Under the pieces are notes generated by a model that worked only from the letters and a program-made list of their open reading frames with translations, was not told the origin of the DNA and made no database searches. A stretch of 7,572 nt of DNA from an uncultured Lachnospiraceae bacterium (GTDB lineage: Bacteria > Bacillota_A > Clostridia > Lachnospirales > Lachnospiraceae): NCBI GenBank assembly GCA_910585855.1, contig CAJUGZ010000217.1:1-7572 (forward strand), read 5' to 3'. Position numbers and translations under genes: made by a program. Positions 5,875-7,572 of this stretch are shown here, piece after piece (within the stretch, counting starts at the first letter, position 1; each line of letters starts with the position of its first letter).

Positions 5875-6044
5875 CTGCTGTAACTGCATCTGGTACTGAA
5901 ACTTCCCATGCCATGCAGTTGGTTTTTATACGTTTCAGATTTTACATTCACAACGATTGGTGTGAAAAACCTCTTATTTTAACTTTTCAAAGTACAAAGA
6001 GTGCCTTCAGAGCCATTGCTACCAACGGTTTTCTCTATGTATAG

Positions 6045-6073
6045 ATTGTAGCATAAAATAATGTTTTTTGCAA
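6045..6073 (-). promoter_or_regulatory. Minus-strand vegetative-type promoter inside the element
   Basis: Read on the minus strand, TTGCAA (6068-6073) and TACAAT (6045-6050) are spaced by exactly 17 bp. The -10 box matches consensus at five of six positions and the -35 at four. Transcription would start near 6038 and run through the element towards 5719, producing an RNA of about 320 nt that ends with the structured segment. This is where an IS200/IS605 element would place the promoter for its transposase or nuclease gene. Confidence 0.5.
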
Positions 6074-6090
6074 GAATTTATGAGGCTCTT

Positions 6091-6112
6091 CCCACCGCCT
6101 AAAGGCAGTGGG
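6091..6112 (-). repeat. Subterminal hairpin, presumed left end of the element
   Basis: CCCACCGCC (6091-6099), loop TAAA (6100-6103), GGCAGTGGG (6104-6112). It is a near copy of the hairpin at 5728-5749 in the same orientation, again with one T-G wobble at the sixth pair of the minus strand. The rdgB ribosome binding site starts 19 nt further on. Confidence 0.8.
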
Positions 6113-6145
6113 TTTCCGCCTACGACAACAGAAAGGAATTTATTT

Positions 6146-6748
6146 ATGAAAAGGGTAATATTTGCAACTGCAAATGAAGGAAAGATGAAAGAGATTCGTC
6201 TGCTGTTGGCAGATTTGGAGGTGGAGGTACTTTCATTAAAGGAGGCAGGGATTTTTGTTTCTATTACAGAGGACGGAAAAACTTTTGAAGAAAATGCATT
6301 GATTAAAGTAAAAACAGTAGGAAAAGAAGCACCCGAGGCAATTATATTGGCGGATGATTCTGGGTTAGAGGTAGATTATCTAAATCGGGAGCCGGGAGTT
6401 TATTCTGCACGTTATATGGGAGAAGATACTCCTTATTCCGTAAAAAATCAGGCGATTATTGATCGGCTTTCGGATGCTGTTAATGAAGAGCGCAGTGCAC
6501 GTTTTGTCTGTGTAATTGCGGCACTTTTGCCGGATGGACAGACTTTTACAACTCGTGCTACGATTGAGGGGCAAATCGGCTATCAAGAGGAAGGAGAGAA
6601 TGGATTTGGTTATGATCCAATTTTATATCTTCCAGAATATCATACAACTACAGCAGGACTCTCTATGGAGGAGAAGAATCGTATCAGTCATAGAGGAAAG
6701 GCTTTGCGGCAGATGAAAGAGTTACTGATAGATAAAGGAGTGATATAA
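6146..6748 (+). CDS. rdgB: RdgB/HAM1-family XTP/dITP pyrophosphatase
   Basis: This 200-residue protein has the full length of the family. It hydrolyses dITP, ITP and XTP to the monophosphate and pyrophosphate, keeping deaminated purines out of DNA and RNA. Visible signatures are FATANEGK (6-13), the acidic TFEENALIK (47-54), LADDSGLEVD (69-77, catalytic Asp region), PGVYSARY (83-90), FGYDPI (154-159), and EKNRISHRGKA (176-186). I chose ATG 6146 because AAAGGA at 6132-6137 lies 8 nt upstream and MKRVIFATAN is the family N-terminus. The longer frame from 6068 reads through the transposon-like end and is an artefact. The gene abuts the next phosphoesterase and forms the rdgB-phosphoesterase pair common in Firmicutes. 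The transposon-like element ends only a few bases before its ribosome binding site. Confidence 0.96.
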   Translation: MKRVIFATANEGKMKEIRLLLADLEVEVLSLKEAGIFVSITEDGKTFEENALIKVKTVGKEAPEAIILADDSGLEVDYLNREPGVYSARYMGEDTPYSVKNQAIIDRLSDAVNEERSARFVCVIAALLPDGQTFTTRATIEGQIGYQEEGENGFGYDPILYLPEYHTTTAGLSMEEKNRISHRGKALRQMKELLIDKGVI

Positions 6749-7231
6749 ATGAAAATATTAATTGTAAGCGATACCCATAGAAGACATAAAAATTTGGAGC
6801 GTGTAATTCAAAAGAGCGGGCATTTGGATTTGGTAATTCATCTTGGAGATGCAGAAGGAGAGGAAGAAGAGATTGCGTCAATAGTAGGATGTCCTTTAGA
6901 GATTATCGCAGGAAATAATGATTTTTTTTCTCGGCTGGATAAAGAAAAGGAATTGCGGATCGGAAAGTATAAAATTTTGCTGACACATGGACATTACTAT
7001 TATGTAACAGTCGGAACAGAACAGCTTATTGCAGATGCACGAGCTCGTGGAATGGATATTGTGATGTTTGGACATACGCACAGACCCTGTATTGAGCAGG
7101 AAAACGGAATTACTGCTTTAAATCCCGGAAGTATTTCTTTTCCACGGCAGGAGGGGAGGAAACCTTCTTATATTTTGATGGAAATTGATCGGGAGGGGGA
7201 AGCTCACTATACAATCAATTATTTAAAATAA
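6749..7231 (+). CDS. YfcE/MJ0936-family metallophosphoesterase (YsnB-like)
   Basis: This 160-residue calcineurin-like phosphodiesterase is shorter than the paralogue at 2081-2626. Metal ligands are all in place: D8-x-H10, GD at 33-34, GNND at 55-58, THGH at 79-82, GHTH at 108-111. LNPGSISFPR at 124-133 is the family signature. It is probably cytoplasmic and two-metal dependent, with an unknown natural substrate. Its ATG follows the rdgB stop codon with no gap, and its AAAGGAG ribosome binding site (6734-6740) lies inside rdgB, so translation is coupled. The arrangement mirrors ysnA-ysnB of Bacillus subtilis, which makes YsnB the closest named counterpart. Confidence 0.92.
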   Translation: MKILIVSDTHRRHKNLERVIQKSGHLDLVIHLGDAEGEEEEIASIVGCPLEIIAGNNDFFSRLDKEKELRIGKYKILLTHGHYYYVTVGTEQLIADARARGMDIVMFGHTHRPCIEQENGITALNPGSISFPRQEGRKPSYILMEIDREGEAHYTINYLK

Positions 7232-7252
7232 GAAATAAAAGGGATGGCTGGA

Positions 7253-7281
7253 AGCAGGACGGAGAAAAAGGCTGTTCTGCT
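7253..7281 (+). other. Hairpin after the rdgB operon
   Basis: AGCAGGAC (7253-7260) pairs with GTTCTGCT (7274-7281), with one G-U pair, around a 13-nt loop. No T-run follows (ATTCGGATT), so it is not a standard intrinsic terminator. It could mark the 3' end of the operon or stabilise it. No other terminator is seen before the tRNA promoter. Confidence 0.35.
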
Positions 7282-7341
7282 ATTCGGATTACCTTGAAAT
7301 AGAAAAAATTTTAAGAAAATTCCAGAAAATAAAAAAAAGTG

Positions 7342-7370
7342 TTGACATTTTATTGCGGCTATACTATAAT
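7342..7370 (+). promoter_or_regulatory. Perfect-consensus vegetative promoter of the Pro-Gly tRNA operon
   Basis: TTGACA at 7342-7347 and TATAAT at 7365-7370 are both exact consensus with the optimal 17-bp spacer. An A-rich stretch upstream (7301-7338) may act as an UP-like element. Initiation is expected near 7377, about 38 nt before tRNA-Pro. This strength is typical of stable RNA operons. Confidence 0.92.
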
Positions 7371-7414
7371 GAATCTTGCGTTGGGAAATGTGAAGTAGTG
7401 ATAAAGCAGTACAA

Positions 7415-7489
7415 CGGGGTGTGGCTCAGTTTGGCTAGAGTGCTTGATTTGGGATCAAGAGGTCGCAGGTTCGAATCCTGTCACCCCGA
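7415..7489 (+). tRNA. tRNA-Pro (anticodon TGG)
   Basis: The acceptor stem CGGGGTG (7415-7421) pairs with CACCCCG (7482-7488), with discriminator A7489. The anticodon stem CTTGA/TCAAG holds the loop TTTGGGA, giving TGG at 7450-7452. The T-arm GCAGG-TTCGAAT-CCTGT is intact. CCA is not encoded. It is the first gene of the tRNA operon behind the promoter at 7342-7370. Confidence 0.96.
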
Positions 7490-7521
7490 TGGAGAGAGTA
7501 TATAACAGTTTCATATTTTAT

Positions 7522-7572
7522 GCGGGTGTAGTTCAATGGTAGAACACTAGCCTTCCAAGCTAGATACGTGGG
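7522..7572 (+). tRNA. tRNA-Gly (anticodon TCC), 3' end outside the window
   Basis: The 5' acceptor GCGGGTG begins at 7522, 32 nt after tRNA-Pro. The D-arm and the anticodon arm CTAGC-CTTCCAA-GCTAG are complete, with anticodon TCC at 7554-7556. The window ends in the variable region, so the T-arm and acceptor 3' strand are not seen. Confidence 0.92.

Larger units (their letters stand above)
5719..6125 (-). mobile_element. Non-autonomous IS200/IS605-like element (MITE-like), no transposase gene
   Basis: About 400 bp are bounded by two matching 9-bp hairpins at 5728-5749 and 6091-6112. Both are read in the same orientation with the same TAAA loop on the plus strand. This is the layout of IS200/IS605 ends, not of classical inverted-repeat elements. 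Read on the minus strand, the end near 5720 is AAGCCC-hairpin-GGGTAGTTGAC, very like right ends of tnpB-carrying IS605 elements as I remember them. The interior has no ORF resembling TnpA, TnpB or IscB. Base use is reversed relative to the genes: the minus strand is the purine-rich one, which suggests minus-strand function. A minus promoter lies just inside the far end (6045-6073). The exact tips are uncertain by about 10 bp. It sits immediately before the rdgB ribosome binding site. Confidence 0.6.

Noticed and set aside
5828..5914. Minus-strand 28-residue frame (MAWEVSVPDAV...) as a TnpB or IscB remnant
   Set aside because: The composition is protein-like and it ends next to the structured segment, but it lacks zinc-ribbon or RuvC motifs and a ribosome binding site, so no homology can be claimed.
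5844..6044. Plus-strand 66-residue frame inside the element, starting near TTGACA
   Set aside because: It has no ribosome binding site, starts at a non-ATG codon inside a stem of the candidate RNA, runs against the purine-rich strand, and resembles no family I know.
6068..6145. Longer N-terminus for RdgB from an upstream TTG
   Set aside because: It would translate the transposon-like end hairpin. The family N-terminus and the AAAGGA box both support ATG 6146.
1..7572. CRISPR array or phage integration signature next to the tRNA genes
   Set aside because: There are no regularly spaced repeats, no integrase and no duplicated tRNA 3' end in the window.

Overview
The window looks like a chromosomal stretch from an AT-rich, spore-forming Clostridia, most likely Lachnospiraceae. 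Support for this includes purine-rich coding strands with strong GGAGG ribosome binding sites and tRNA genes without an encoded CCA. It also includes the clostridial mix of a HAAS/DUF1700 membrane protein, a secreted C1 protease with a copper amine oxidase-type N-domain, and the rdgB plus phosphoesterase pair. The genus cannot be fixed from this sequence.

Layout. 1-259: the end of a tRNA operon (Val, Leu, Arg), closed by a terminator at 276-304. 325-789: a HAAS-type two-helix membrane protein. 792-1073: a small Ser/Asn/Gln-rich protein behind what reads as a forespore sigma-G promoter, followed by a strong terminator. 1193-1332: a 140-bp, nearly self-complementary repeat-like element in a long gap. 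1687-5539: a likely operon of a single-domain rhodanese, a YfcE phosphoesterase, an RlmL/YpsC-type rRNA methyltransferase and a secreted papain-like protease, closed by a terminator at 5628-5664. About 5719-6125: a gene-less element of roughly 400 bp with two matching subterminal hairpins in the style of IS200/IS605 ends, its own minus-strand promoter, and a foldable RNA-like segment at one end. 6146-7231: rdgB and a second YfcE-family phosphoesterase, directly abutting. 7342-7572: a consensus vegetative promoter driving a second tRNA operon (Pro, then a partial Gly).

How the parts fit. Most genes are housekeeping: translation (tRNAs, rRNA methylation), nucleotide-pool cleaning (RdgB), and small metallophosphoesterases. 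The accessory content is the forespore-type small protein, the long hairpin element, and the transposon-derived element inserted just before the rdgB ribosome binding site. The last is the best candidate for something unusual. It carries IS200/IS605-like ends and what may be an omega-RNA-like structured RNA, but no tnpA, tnpB or iscB.
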